Source: Coleofasciculus sp. LEGE 07092 (GTDB taxonomy: Bacteria > Cyanobacteriota > Cyanobacteriia > Cyanobacteriales > Coleofasciculaceae). From it: a stretch of 40,233 bases of DNA. Below the pieces are notes generated by a model. The model saw only the letters and a program-made list of their open reading frames with translations, was not told where the DNA came from and did not search any database. The position numbers and the translations under genes are program-made. Positions 7,715 through 15,747 of the stretch are shown piece by piece. The stretch covers positions 1-40,233 of the forward strand of contig NZ_JADEWY010000054.1 of NCBI RefSeq assembly GCF_015207375.1, in the 5' to 3' direction. Numbering within the stretch: the stretch's first letter is position 1; every line of letters starts with the position of its first letter.

Positions 7715-10075
7715 TTAAGCTAGCCAAATCAAATAAGCTCCCCAGAAAGCCGCAGCTAGGGCAAGAATTACTAAGAAGATGGGAAAGTGAGCGCGACTAA
7801 TTTTGCCGCTTTGAGTGCGTAAGGTTTCCACGTCAATCCAAGGCGTTGCTCCCCGGCGGAACCAACCTGTAAGGGTTACTTGCTCACCGATTAAATGGCT
7901 GGGATGAGTTGACAGAGGTAGTAAGTTACCCAGTGAACCCAGATAGGACATGAAGTGGAGTTTCACTAACCCTGTGGAGGTTTGCAAAATCAAATCCTGT
8001 CCTAACCTATTCAATAATCCGCGACGTCCCAAAAGTTTGCCCGTTAACTCAACAGGCAGACTGTCAGGGGGTAGGGTATCGGGGTTGGCGAGTAATTCTC
8101 CCAAATTGGGTTGAGTGCGAACAGTGGCGGGTTTGATATCGGGAAAGTAACGATTAATCCAGATAAAAATACTGAGGCTAAAGGCAACCAAAATGCAAGC
8201 ATCTAGAAACGGACTGGCATTGTGGAGCCAAATCAGTCGCCAAATGTCCAACCCGTCGCTAACGATACCAATGAACCAGAGGATAGCTCTTAGCAGCAGC
8301 CCCAGTGCCAATCCAGCTAGTAAGGCACTTTGCAGTAAGGGCAAGGCTTTGGGACTGTTTTGCAGTTTGGAGAGAAGTGCAGCTTTCGTTGGAGCAGGGG
8401 GTGTGGGGATGGGCAAATCTAGTTCTGTACCCAATGTCCATAAGTGAGCGTAACGGGTACACAGATGCAAGCGATCGCCGATCAGGGGATGAGAAGCGGT
8501 GACAATTAACCAGTGGCGGTATGGGTTGGTGCAATCCCAGTGCAAAATAGATTCAAAAGAAATTTGGGGCGAACAACTGCTCAAGGGCAGAGCCTGTCGG
8601 TATCCTACGGGTAGCAGTAGGTCGAAGCTTTCCAAAAGTCTGCTGGTTTGACTATCCGTTTGAATCGCTTCTGGAATTCCCAACCCTATTTTTACTAAGG
8701 CGCGAGTTAGTCCGTTGGGATTGCCCGTTGTTTCTATGGCGATGCGATCGCTATAGTAAATCCTAACCCTCGATAACCACAGCAGGGGCAGGCGCAACAA
8801 CCAATAGGTGCCGTAACTAATCGCACAGATAACGCTGGTAATCCCCAAGAGGATTGGCGAGAGTAATGGCAATTTGGATAAGTCTGCCAATCGCTCACCC
8901 CAGCGAGCCACTTGCCAGTACAGGATGTAAGGAATCTGAATGGCTAGGGTTCCCAGCGACATCCCCATAAAGTCTCGATAGGCAATATGCCCCAGTTGAG
9001 TGGCGTAAATTGTAGCTATTTCCTCATGGGATAACTGTGCCAATAATCCCTCACTGATAACAATTCGGGCTGTGCGGGGGAGATTGCCGTAGGTCATTGC
9101 CACGGGTGCATCGGTTGGTAAAATACCCAAAGTGGGTATGGGGAGACGACGTTCGCGGCAAAAGCGCTGCAATACCTTGGCCGCTTCTGGAGTGCGGGAT
9201 GCCAGTTGAGTCAGAGAGAGTCGTTTTAAACCGTGAAACTGTCTCAACCCTAAATCGATTAACCAGGGAGATAGGATGAACAGAATCAGGAGAGTAACGG
9301 CTAGGGTAGGGGTGGGATTCCGGTAAAACAGTTGGATGGGCTGCAATAGGGGCAACTTCACTAAGATGTAGTTGGTTGTCCCCATCAAGAATTGCACCCA
9401 AAAGCGCAGCAGCCAGAAGAATGCAATCCCTGTGCCAATTTCAATTAACCAGAGGCGTCTTAAGGATGGGGATTTGAGCGGACGCCAGCCTTCAGCACGC
9501 CCCCGGTTACGGAGTCGAGGGCGATCGCCAAACCGTGAGGGTGTTGAGGCAGGAGAATAGGGAACCGGTAGTTGGGAGGTGCTGGGAGAAGGATGGGTAG
9601 CCGCACGTTCCGGTTGGGGTTTATTACCGCCAGAAAAGAGACGCTTGGTGGAATTAGTCAGCCGCTCTTTAATAGGAGATGGATTTGCTGGAGGCGTTGG
9701 ATTAAGGGGGACAAATCCTGTAGAATCCGAGGTTGATGCTGTGGGCGGTGCGTCTTCTAGGGGAACGAACCCTGTCAGATTGGATTGTGGCAGAGAAGTT
9801 GGGGACTCAGCGATTAGTTTAGCAAGTGTGTTATCTGCCCATTTTTTGACTTTGGGGTTGGCGTCTTCGGTAAGCTGTTGGCATAGAGCGATCGCCTGTT
9901 GGACATTTCCACCTCGGCGATAAGCCGTGACTAATGCGATCGCAGCGCGTGAAACGATGGATTCGTCAAGCTCTACTTCGCGCACGCCTTCAAGGTGAGC
10001 GATCGCTTCGGTGTAATTGCCTTGCTTTAGAGCGTCTAAACCAATATCTAGTGAAGGATTGGGAACAGATGCCAT
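7715..10075 (-). CDS. M48-type membrane protein with N-terminal TPR and degenerate zinc site
   Basis: A 786-residue protein. Residues 1-90 form TPR-like helices, 91-200 a low-complexity Pro/Ser linker with a twice-used TGFVPL motif, then membrane helices (about 210-230, 255-275) and a Ste24/HtpX-like domain. The expected HEXXH is TQLGH (359-363) in the right context (ATQLGHIAYRDF), and the downstream ExxxD region reads YYSDRIA, so the first His, the catalytic Glu and the third metal ligand appear to be missing. More helices and a C-terminal beta-rich domain follow (GLLNRLGQDLILQ). It may be a pseudoprotease or scaffold. The ATG is preceded by GGGAG. The GST gene follows by 30 bp. Confidence 0.75.
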   Translation of the reverse strand: MASVPNPSLDIGLDALKQGNYTEAIAHLEGVREVELDESIVSRAAIALVTAYRRGGNVQQAIALCQQLTEDANPKVKKWADNTLAKLIAESPTSLPQSNLTGFVPLEDAPPTASTSDSTGFVPLNPTPPANPSPIKERLTNSTKRLFSGGNKPQPERAATHPSPSTSQLPVPYSPASTPSRFGDRPRLRNRGRAEGWRPLKSPSLRRLWLIEIGTGIAFFWLLRFWVQFLMGTTNYILVKLPLLQPIQLFYRNPTPTLAVTLLILFILSPWLIDLGLRQFHGLKRLSLTQLASRTPEAAKVLQRFCRERRLPIPTLGILPTDAPVAMTYGNLPRTARIVISEGLLAQLSHEEIATIYATQLGHIAYRDFMGMSLGTLAIQIPYILYWQVARWGERLADLSKLPLLSPILLGITSVICAISYGTYWLLRLPLLWLSRVRIYYSDRIAIETTGNPNGLTRALVKIGLGIPEAIQTDSQTSRLLESFDLLLPVGYRQALPLSSCSPQISFESILHWDCTNPYRHWLIVTASHPLIGDRLHLCTRYAHLWTLGTELDLPIPTPPAPTKAALLSKLQNSPKALPLLQSALLAGLALGLLLRAILWFIGIVSDGLDIWRLIWLHNASPFLDACILVAFSLSIFIWINRYFPDIKPATVRTQPNLGELLANPDTLPPDSLPVELTGKLLGRRGLLNRLGQDLILQTSTGLVKLHFMSYLGSLGNLLPLSTHPSHLIGEQVTLTGWFRRGATPWIDVETLRTQSGKISRAHFPIFLVILALAAAFWGAYLIWLA

Positions 10076-10322
10076 TATTATTCTCCCACGCTCCTCTTAA
10101 AATTACCCTGAGGGTAGCACTATGATATCAACACATATCCAAAGGGAATAGGGAGTGGGGAATAGGGAATTTCACAATTCATTGCCAACATCTGGGAGGA
10201 ATTGAACAGCGCCGCCACCTGCCATACATCTTAATCGTAGAGAAAGTGCTTTCAGCGATCGCACAACCAAGATACGAGAGGAAGTCAAGGTATGCAAGTG
10301 GAGGAACAGCCCTCACCCTAAA

Positions 10323-10345
10323 TCCCTCTCCCACGGGGAGAGGGA
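10323..10345. repeat. Short palindromic repeat TCCCTCTCCC-acg-GGGAGAGGGA
   Basis: A perfect 10-bp stem with 3-nt loop in the 305-bp gap between murG and the M48-like gene (10076-10380). There is no T run on either strand, so it resembles a dispersed palindromic repeat rather than a terminator. The rest of the gap is low-complexity (GGGAATAGGGAGTGGGG type) with no convincing gene. Confidence 0.5.
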
Positions 10346-10380
10346 CAATGAAGCTCTTGCTCCCTACTCCCCACTCCCTA

Positions 10381-11451
10381 CTACAATTTTTTCTCAACTA
10401 ACTGACGCATCAAAACTGCTAAACGTTCGGCACTATCTGTCACTGCCAAAGACGCAGCGTTTTGAGCCATTTGTTGCAAAATATCAGGGGATTCGAGTAA
10501 ATGCAACACCTTACTTTCTAAGAGCTGGGGTGTCAAATCAGCTTGACGGAACACTAAGGCGGCACCCTTGTCGGCAAAGCTGGCGGCGTTATAAGATTGG
10601 TGGTCTTCTGCTGCGTAAGGGTAGGGAATCAGGATAGCTGGAGTTTGGGTGGTTGCCAGTTCGGTGAGTGTACCGGCACCAGCACGACTGATTGCCAAGT
10701 TAGCACGTTGCAGAAGTCCTGCCATGTTGTCGTAAAAGGGCATTTGAATGTACTGGGGATGTTGTAGTGTTTCGGCTTCTGAATCTTTCTCCCCAGTTAG
10801 ATGCACAATCCAAGCACCGCTATCAAACCAAGTGGGAGCGCATTGGCGCACGAGTTGATTTACGGCAACTGCGCCTTGGGAACCTCCAACGACTACAATT
10901 AACGGCGCGTTTTCAGGGATTGGGAGTTCGAGGGGCTGGATTTCCAGAAAACTAGAGCGTACTGGGGTGCCAACCGTGATGGTTTTGGCTTTGGGTAGAT
11001 ATTCAGTGGCTGCTTCAAATCCGAGCGCCACAGTATTGCACAAGGGGCTTAACCAGCGTGTGACTTTGCCGGGAATGGCGTTGGATTCGTGTAGAATAAC
11101 AGGTAAACCTTGCATACGTGCCGCCGAGATAGCAGGTCCTGCAATATAACCCCCCGTGGTGAAAAGACCATCAAATTTTCGAGTTTTGAGCAGTCGCCGC
11201 ACCTGTTGAATAGAACCGACAAGGCGTCCGAAAATGCGAATTGTACCCAAGCCAAAGGGCTGTTGAAAGCCTTCGACGGAGATGGTATGCAGGGGGTACT
11301 GGTTGGGAATCAGGGATTGTTCAACGCGATTGGGAACACCGAGCCATTCGATTTGGTAATCGGGTAGCTGCTGGGCTAGAGCGATCGCGGGAAATAAATG
11401 CCCCCCAGTACCACTGGCGGCAATCAGCAAGCGAATTGGTGCGTTAGCCAA
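10381..11451 (-). CDS. murG: UDP-GlcNAc:undecaprenyl-PP-MurNAc-pentapeptide GlcNAc transferase
   Basis: MurG adds N-acetylglucosamine to lipid I, making lipid II for peptidoglycan at the inner face of the membrane. The N-terminal glycine loop ASGTGGHLFPAIALAQ, the mid motif VVVGGSQGAVAVN and the acceptor/donor region ISRAGAGTLTEL and PYPYAAEDHQSYNA are all present; 356 aa is normal. The start codon is TTG at 11451: AGGAGG (11461-11466) lies nine bases ahead and no in-frame ATG exists before the glycine loop. It is a single gene here, not in a mur cluster. Confidence 0.95.
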   Translation of the reverse strand: MANAPIRLLIAASGTGGHLFPAIALAQQLPDYQIEWLGVPNRVEQSLIPNQYPLHTISVEGFQQPFGLGTIRIFGRLVGSIQQVRRLLKTRKFDGLFTTGGYIAGPAISAARMQGLPVILHESNAIPGKVTRWLSPLCNTVALGFEAATEYLPKAKTITVGTPVRSSFLEIQPLELPIPENAPLIVVVGGSQGAVAVNQLVRQCAPTWFDSGAWIVHLTGEKDSEAETLQHPQYIQMPFYDNMAGLLQRANLAISRAGAGTLTELATTQTPAILIPYPYAAEDHQSYNAASFADKGAALVFRQADLTPQLLESKVLHLLESPDILQQMAQNAASLAVTDSAERLAVLMRQLVEKKL

Positions 11452-11578
11452 ATTGTTTGTCCTCCTACAGGCAACTGTACTCTCCGCTAAAATCGAGAAT
11501 CAGTAGTAAATTGGCGAATAAAGGATTTCATCTCAAAATACTTAAACGCTAATTTCTTCCATTAAACTATTTCCTACG

Positions 11579-12448
11579 ATGCCCTCAATGCGCAATCCGA
11601 TAAATTTACTCCCTCGGCTTTTCCAGTATCTTCCCAGAAAAAGCCAATTTTTTTCCCAAAGGAATTGGGCGCTTTTTCTGCTCACGGTAGGTTTAACCCT
11701 AGGATGGGGTGTGGAAATTAAAGCTGAAACCCCCGACACAGCACCTCCTCAGCTTAAAGAACTCTTATCCCAAATTGACGCAGCCGCCAATCAGCGCAAT
11801 ATTGAAGGTGTCATGCAATTCTATAGTGCTGATTTCCAGAATTCTGATGGGTTAACTCGCGCCGCTATGGAGCAAGCCCTAGAGCAACTATGGGAACGGT
11901 ATCCTCAGTTGAATTACCGCACACAACTCCAGTCTTGGGAAAGACAAGGCGACGACATTGTTGCTGAAACCGTAACCTACATTATGGGGACGCAGCCCCA
12001 AGACGGCACGATGGTGAAACTAGAAGCCACGATGCGATCGCGCCAGCGCTACGAAAACCAGCAAGTAGTCTCCTCGGAAATCTTGGCAGAACAAACTCTA
12101 ATTACCTCTGGAGCTAATCCCCCCTCTGTAAAAATTAACTTACCGGAGCGGGTGCGTATCGGTCAGCAGTTTAACTTTGATGCGATCGTTGAGGAACCTT
12201 TAGGAGATAATTTACTGCTGGGAACGGCTATGGAAGAACCTATCCAAGCAAGCCGTTATACTCAACCGACTAACTTTGAACTAGAGCTACTGTCTGCCGG
12301 TGGGCTTTTTAAGGTGGGTAAAGCTCCCCTGAGAGAAGAAGATCGCTGGATTTCGGCGGTACTGATTCGGGGAGATGGCATCACCAGGATTACCCGTCGC
12401 TTGCAAGTCGTCGATCCTGCTTCGGCTTCAACGAAAGCGCCAGAGTAG
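11579..12448 (+). CDS. Exported protein with NTF2-like domain, unknown function
   Basis: A 289-residue protein with a basic N-terminus and one hydrophobic segment (about residues 30-45, FLLTVGLTLGWGVEI) followed by an Ala-Glu-Thr site that could be cleaved, so it is probably exported or anchored. Residues 60-170 (IDAAANQRNIEGVMQFYSADF and following) look like an NTF2/DUF4440-type fold used for small-molecule binding. The C-terminal part is beta-rich. An in-frame ATG at 11588 is an alternative start; neither has a clear binding site. Function not recognised. Confidence 0.65.
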   Translation: MPSMRNPINLLPRLFQYLPRKSQFFSQRNWALFLLTVGLTLGWGVEIKAETPDTAPPQLKELLSQIDAAANQRNIEGVMQFYSADFQNSDGLTRAAMEQALEQLWERYPQLNYRTQLQSWERQGDDIVAETVTYIMGTQPQDGTMVKLEATMRSRQRYENQQVVSSEILAEQTLITSGANPPSVKINLPERVRIGQQFNFDAIVEEPLGDNLLLGTAMEEPIQASRYTQPTNFELELLSAGGLFKVGKAPLREEDRWISAVLIRGDGITRITRRLQVVDPASASTKAPE

Positions 12449-12462
12449 GAATTAGAAAAACG

Positions 12463-12538
12463 ATTAGACATCTCCAGAAATTAGGTTTTCACCAAGACAG
12501 GACAAGGGTTTCATGTTCATTTTTGGAGATGTCTATTA
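12463..12538. mobile_element. MITE-like element, 12-bp terminal inverted repeats
   Basis: TAGACATCTCCA (12465-12476) and its exact complement TGGAGATGTCTA (12524-12535) bound about 70 bp with no coding capacity. ATT occurs directly outside both ends, consistent with a 3-bp target duplication of the kind made by some IS5-group elements. It lies 16 bp after the preceding gene, so a long-loop terminator is the alternative, but no T run follows. Confidence 0.4.
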
Positions 12539-12805
12539 GACAGTGGTTAAATATGAGATAGCATAGCCCACACCCTGTTAAGAGGATGGAACTCTTCAGC
12601 GAAAAGCGCCAAAGAGACTAAAATAGGAGGAGGTATCTTCTAAAATTCCTCCTTGACCCTATCGGCTTCTTGACCTATTGAGTATTTCCGGGACTTAACC
12701 TACTGTGTTCGTAACGCTTCCTGAATCTCTAGACAATTGAGCCACTTCGACTCAATTCAACCCAGCAGGGCAGTAAAATTTGATTTGAGGGGTATGGTAG
12801 ACGCA

Positions 12806-12892
12806 CCCCAATGAATCTTAAGTAGATGCACTCACAGGATATAATCTAACTCAGTTTTTCTCTTCTGGGGTGAGGGGTCACTCCCCCCACAC
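12806..12892. repeat. Decayed copies of the repeated RNA unit
   Basis: The plus strand has CCCCAATG (12806-12813), then AAGTAGATGCAC and a GGAT, matching the core of the RNA unit in inverted orientation to copy B but without its -10 or terminator. About 30 bp further, GGGGTGAGGGGTCACTCCCC resembles the -35/inverted-repeat part of the unit. Together they look like remnants of one or two lost copies. Confidence 0.4.
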
Positions 12893-12961
12893 TCTCTCAG
12901 CAGAATCTCGGCAACGACGGCATCAGCCAATCACTGCCACTTCTATTGATATAATTGCTCA

Positions 12962-13022
12962 TCTAAAAAGAAAGAAGAGAGCCACTTGAGGCGACTCTCC
13001 AGATCATCAGGGTGCATCTACT
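12962..13022 (-). ncRNA. Candidate small RNA, copy B
   Basis: The minus strand reads TTTAGTAGATGCACCCTGAT, followed by the hairpin GAGAGTCGCC/GGCTCTC (12977-12999) and a T-rich tail (complement of 12962-12976). It matches copy A (6838-6888) through core and hairpin, differing mainly at positions that keep the stem. Predicted length is about 60 nt. It is antisense-oriented relative to both neighbouring protein genes and has its own promoter, so it looks like an independent RNA gene. Confidence 0.6.
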
Positions 13023-13029
13023 AAACACA

Positions 13030-13059
13030 ATTATAAGCATTGGGGATGAGGGGTGTCAC
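13030..13059 (-). promoter_or_regulatory. Promoter of candidate small RNA, copy B
   Basis: Minus-strand -10 TATAAT (13030-13035) and -35-like GTGACA (13054-13059) with 18-nt spacing. The -35 is embedded in the inverted repeat GGGGTGTCACCCC (6+1+6), which could be a regulator site. Confidence 0.5.
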
Positions 13060-13358
13060 CCCCTATTGTGTAAAGAATCAATAAAGTAGCAACAACCCGC
13101 CAGTGGTTAAAACCACTCCTCTAAGCAACCTAGGAAACAGCTTTCTATAGCTTTCGCAATAAGAGTCCCCAAACTTGACTGTGGGTCGAGCCTCTCTCGG
13201 CGCTATAATAGGCTGGGCTTGGGTTACAAGGGTTTTTCCTGATGATACTCTTCCCCGAGTGACAAAAGAGCGATAAAGAAAAAGTTAAAATAGTTTCGGT
13301 GTTACCTGAAAATTTTTTATTTTTTTTGTAAATACCTGAACTAGAGAGAGGTAGATAA

Positions 13359-13646
13359 GTGTCTGTCGAGACTATCGAAAAACGTTCAACTTCAACAACC
13401 CGTAAACAAGCGCCTCGCTATCGTGTTTTGCTCCATAACGATGACTTCAACCCCATGGAGTATGTGGTGCAGGCTTTGATGACAACGGTAGCCGGTATGA
13501 CCCAACCTCAAGCCGTCAATATCATGATGGAAGCCCATAACTCAGGAATCGCCTTAGTCATTACCTGCGCTCAAGAACACGCTGAGTTCTACTGCGAAAC
13601 CTTGAAAAACCACGGATTGACTAGCACCATCGAACCCGACGAATAG
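13359..13646 (+). CDS. clpS: ATP-dependent Clp protease adaptor ClpS
   Basis: A small adaptor (95 aa) that delivers N-degron substrates to the Clp chaperone-protease. The core runs from YRVLLHNDDFNPMEYVV, which includes the substrate-pocket residues Asn-Asp-Asp, through MMEAHNSGIALVITC to HAEFYCETLKNHGLTSTIEPDE-type C-terminus. The start is GTG at 13359 with GAGAGAGG about seven bases ahead. Cyanobacteria can carry two ClpS forms; the sequence looks to me like the common ClpS1 form shared with plants, but this is not decisive. The N-terminal 20 residues are flexible and basic. Confidence 0.93.
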   Translation: MSVETIEKRSTSTTRKQAPRYRVLLHNDDFNPMEYVVQALMTTVAGMTQPQAVNIMMEAHNSGIALVITCAQEHAEFYCETLKNHGLTSTIEPDE

Positions 13647-13733
13647 AATTGGCGTTAGATATCGCCTAAGTCTCACAACTCTCATTTAAAACGTTTTTCC
13701 GGTTTTTTACCGCTCTAGAACTCCTGATTTTTT

Positions 13734-14561
13734 TTGAAATCCAATCTCCGTAAGTTAGTACAATACCCAGCACCTATGCGGCTGGGTTTGTTTCTTGTTA
13801 TCCTGCTACTACTCTGGCTACCGATAGCAGCACCACTATACCTGTGGATTCGTGACCCCAACTTAATGACTATCCTGACGATGGGACTGCTGTTTGGGGA
13901 GTTTTTGCTTTTGCTGCAAATTTGGGGTAGAAAAGTCTACCAACAACCCCAACTACTCAACCGTTATGGCTTACAGCGAACTCGGAAAAACACTCTAGAC
14001 TTGCTCAAAGGATTGGCAATGGGTCTGGTGTTTGTTCTGGGCTTATTTGTGCTGGAGGGGGGAATCGGTTGGGTAGAGTTTCAGACACCCTCAGCATCAC
14101 TGGGACGGGTAATTTTAGAAGGATTAGTCAGCGCCCTCGGCGTTGGTTTAGCAGAGGAGTTGGTCTTTCGGGGCTGGTTGCTGGATGAGTTGGAGCGGGA
14201 TTACAACGCAAAAGTCTGCCTCTGGGCAGATGCGCTGATTTTTGCAATGCTCCACTTTATTAAACCCTTCTCAGAAATGATTCGCACCCTACCGCAATTT
14301 CCCGGTTTGGTGCTGCTGGGGTTGATACTGGTTTGGGCAAAGCGTACCCACAGAGGTCGTTTAGGTCTGCCCATCGGTTTACATGGGGGTTTGGTCTGGG
14401 GCTACTATATTCTGAATGTTGGGGAGTTGGTGGACTATAGCGATCGCGTTTCTCCTTGGATTACAGGAGTGGACGGCAACCCCATCGCTGGGGTAATGGG
14501 GTTGCTGTTTTTGGGAATTTTGGCTTTCCTGGTGAGGAAGCGATCGCCGAGAGTTCCCTAA
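13734..14561 (+). CDS. CPBP family intramembrane metalloprotease
   Basis: A 275-residue membrane protein of the CAAX-protease/Abi (CPBP) family. The diagnostic EE-xxx-R is at 141-146 (EELVFRG), followed by a conserved His in FAMLHF (174) and a third motif GLHGG near 218, so the metal site looks intact. About seven membrane helices. Substrates of such bacterial members are mostly unknown. The frame opens with TTG at 13734 just after a stop; an ATG at 13776 (MRLGLF) is the alternative start. The preceding clpS ends 87 bp upstream on the same strand. Confidence 0.88.
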   Translation: MKSNLRKLVQYPAPMRLGLFLVILLLLWLPIAAPLYLWIRDPNLMTILTMGLLFGEFLLLLQIWGRKVYQQPQLLNRYGLQRTRKNTLDLLKGLAMGLVFVLGLFVLEGGIGWVEFQTPSASLGRVILEGLVSALGVGLAEELVFRGWLLDELERDYNAKVCLWADALIFAMLHFIKPFSEMIRTLPQFPGLVLLGLILVWAKRTHRGRLGLPIGLHGGLVWGYYILNVGELVDYSDRVSPWITGVDGNPIAGVMGLLFLGILAFLVRKRSPRVP

Positions 14562-14574
14562 CAGAAAGTCACAA

Positions 14575-14808
14575 TCACTCTTCTATCGCTACATCGTCAT
14601 CGTCGTCATCGTCATAGTCGTTTTCCTCAACTCCCATCAGTTCAGTGATTTCTTCTTCATTTTCCAGGGAATTCCGATCATCAATCACTTCACGCGCTAA
14701 CAAACGGTTGCTCGATTCCAACCAATCTAACAGGGAAGTCTCGTGCTGGATAGGAATAACTTGAGCGAGTTGGTCGCGAGGCTCTTCTCGCAAAGAGGGG
14801 TTGTACAT
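14575..14808 (-). CDS. DUF3134 family small protein
   Basis: A 77-residue acidic protein, beginning MYNPSLREEPRDQ, followed by the block LLDWLESSNRLLARE; both match the cyanobacterial DUF3134 family of this length. The C-terminus is an Asp run. No membrane segment or signal. Function unknown. I use the ATG at 14808; a TTG two codons earlier is also in frame. It converges with the CPBP protease gene, 13 bp apart. Confidence 0.8.
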   Translation of the reverse strand: MYNPSLREEPRDQLAQVIPIQHETSLLDWLESSNRLLAREVIDDRNSLENEEEITELMGVEENDYDDDDDDDVAIEE

Positions 14809-15123
14809 GGGCAATTTTAGTTAATCGTTGAACGAGGAATCAGTGGTCAAGTCTTGGTGTCGTTAGTCTGAGGGAAGCAGACTCTTAGCCCAGTACTAAC
14901 TCAACACCTGGAATTTCTAGATTGACTAGCAAGTTTACTCTAGCGCAATTTCTCTCTAACAGCAGCCGTTAGGGACTCCTTAATTGCAGGGTTTTAGTAT
15001 TGAGATTCTGACGTTCCCTATTCTATCCTTAACATAAGAACCCCGATTAACAAAATTACTCCAATGTTCTAACCATTGATGTGAGAGGGTTACCCTGTTC
15101 ACTTCTATTTACGGGAGGAGCTG
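14809..15123. other. 315-bp divergent intergenic region
   Basis: Separates DUF3134 (minus) from the fibrillin gene (plus). It should hold both promoters, but I see no motif clear enough to name. GGGAGGAG at 15112-15119 is the likely binding site for the gene at 15124. Confidence 0.4.
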
Positions 15124-15747
15124 TTGGAGTTGGGGATCACTCAATTTAGAGGTAATAGTGGGATGGTTAGCAAAGGTAAACTCCTCGAAGCGATCGCAGG
15201 CAAAAATCGCGGTCTGTTGGCGACTGAAACCGATAAAACCGCAATTCTGGCAGCAGTTGCCCAGCTAGAAGACCGCAATCCTAATCCCCGACCCTTTGAA
15301 GCGAGTAACCTGTTAGACGGGAACTGGCGTTTGCTGTACACGACTAGCAAAGACCTATTAAACCTCGGTCGGTTTCCTCTCTGGCAACTCGGTCAAATTT
15401 ACCAATGTGTTCGCACGTCAACGGCTCAAATTTACAATATTGCGGAAGTCTCTAGCCTGCCTTATCTTGAGGGTATTGTTAGTGTTTGTGCGCGGTTCGA
15501 GCCAGTGTCAGAACGTCGGGTTAATGTTAAGTTTGAGCGGTCTATCGTCGGCTTGCAACGCTTGATTGACTATCAGTCTCCCAGTTATTTCATTCAGCAA
15601 ATTCAAGTCGGCAAAAAGTTCCCCGCTCTTGACTTTCGCATTGAGAATCGGGAGCAGCGGGGCTGGCTAGATATTACCTATCTCGACGAAAATCTACGCA
15701 TCGGGCGAGGCAATGAAGGCAGTGTATTTGTGCTAACAAAACCATGA
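15124..15747 (+). CDS. PAP/fibrillin family protein
   Basis: A 207-residue plastid-lipid-associated (fibrillin) family protein. Hallmarks are LLDGNWRLLYTTSKDLL (about 63-79), the central beta-barrel region and LDITYLDENLRIGRGNEGSVFVL at the end, the family's C-terminal signature. Fibrillins are lipocalin-like proteins associated with thylakoid membranes and lipid handling under stress. Start by TTG at 15124 just after GGGAGGAG; an internal ATG at 15163 is possible but would trim the start. The stop overlaps the next start by four bases (ATGA), indicating translational coupling with the nuclease gene. Confidence 0.88.
   Translation: MELGITQFRGNSGMVSKGKLLEAIAGKNRGLLATETDKTAILAAVAQLEDRNPNPRPFEASNLLDGNWRLLYTTSKDLLNLGRFPLWQLGQIYQCVRTSTAQIYNIAEVSSLPYLEGIVSVCARFEPVSERRVNVKFERSIVGLQRLIDYQSPSYFIQQIQVGKKFPALDFRIENREQRGWLDITYLDENLRIGRGNEGSVFVLTKP

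Larger units (their letters stand above)
12449..13358. other. 910-bp gene-poor region with repeats and an RNA unit
   Basis: No supported protein gene. It holds a MITE-like inverted repeat (12463-12538), a small hairpin with arms AATTGAG/CTCAATT near 12735-12760, a decayed copy of the repeated RNA unit (12806-12892), an intact copy on the minus strand (12962-13059), and the upstream region of clpS, A/T-rich in its last 80 bases. Promoter elements for clpS cannot be fixed by eye. Confidence 0.6.

Noticed and set aside
10179..10397. 72-codon minus-strand frame overlapping the end of murG
   Set aside because: Its translation is made of low-complexity and palindromic repeat DNA (REWGVGS, LPVGEGFRVRA), without a binding site or family.
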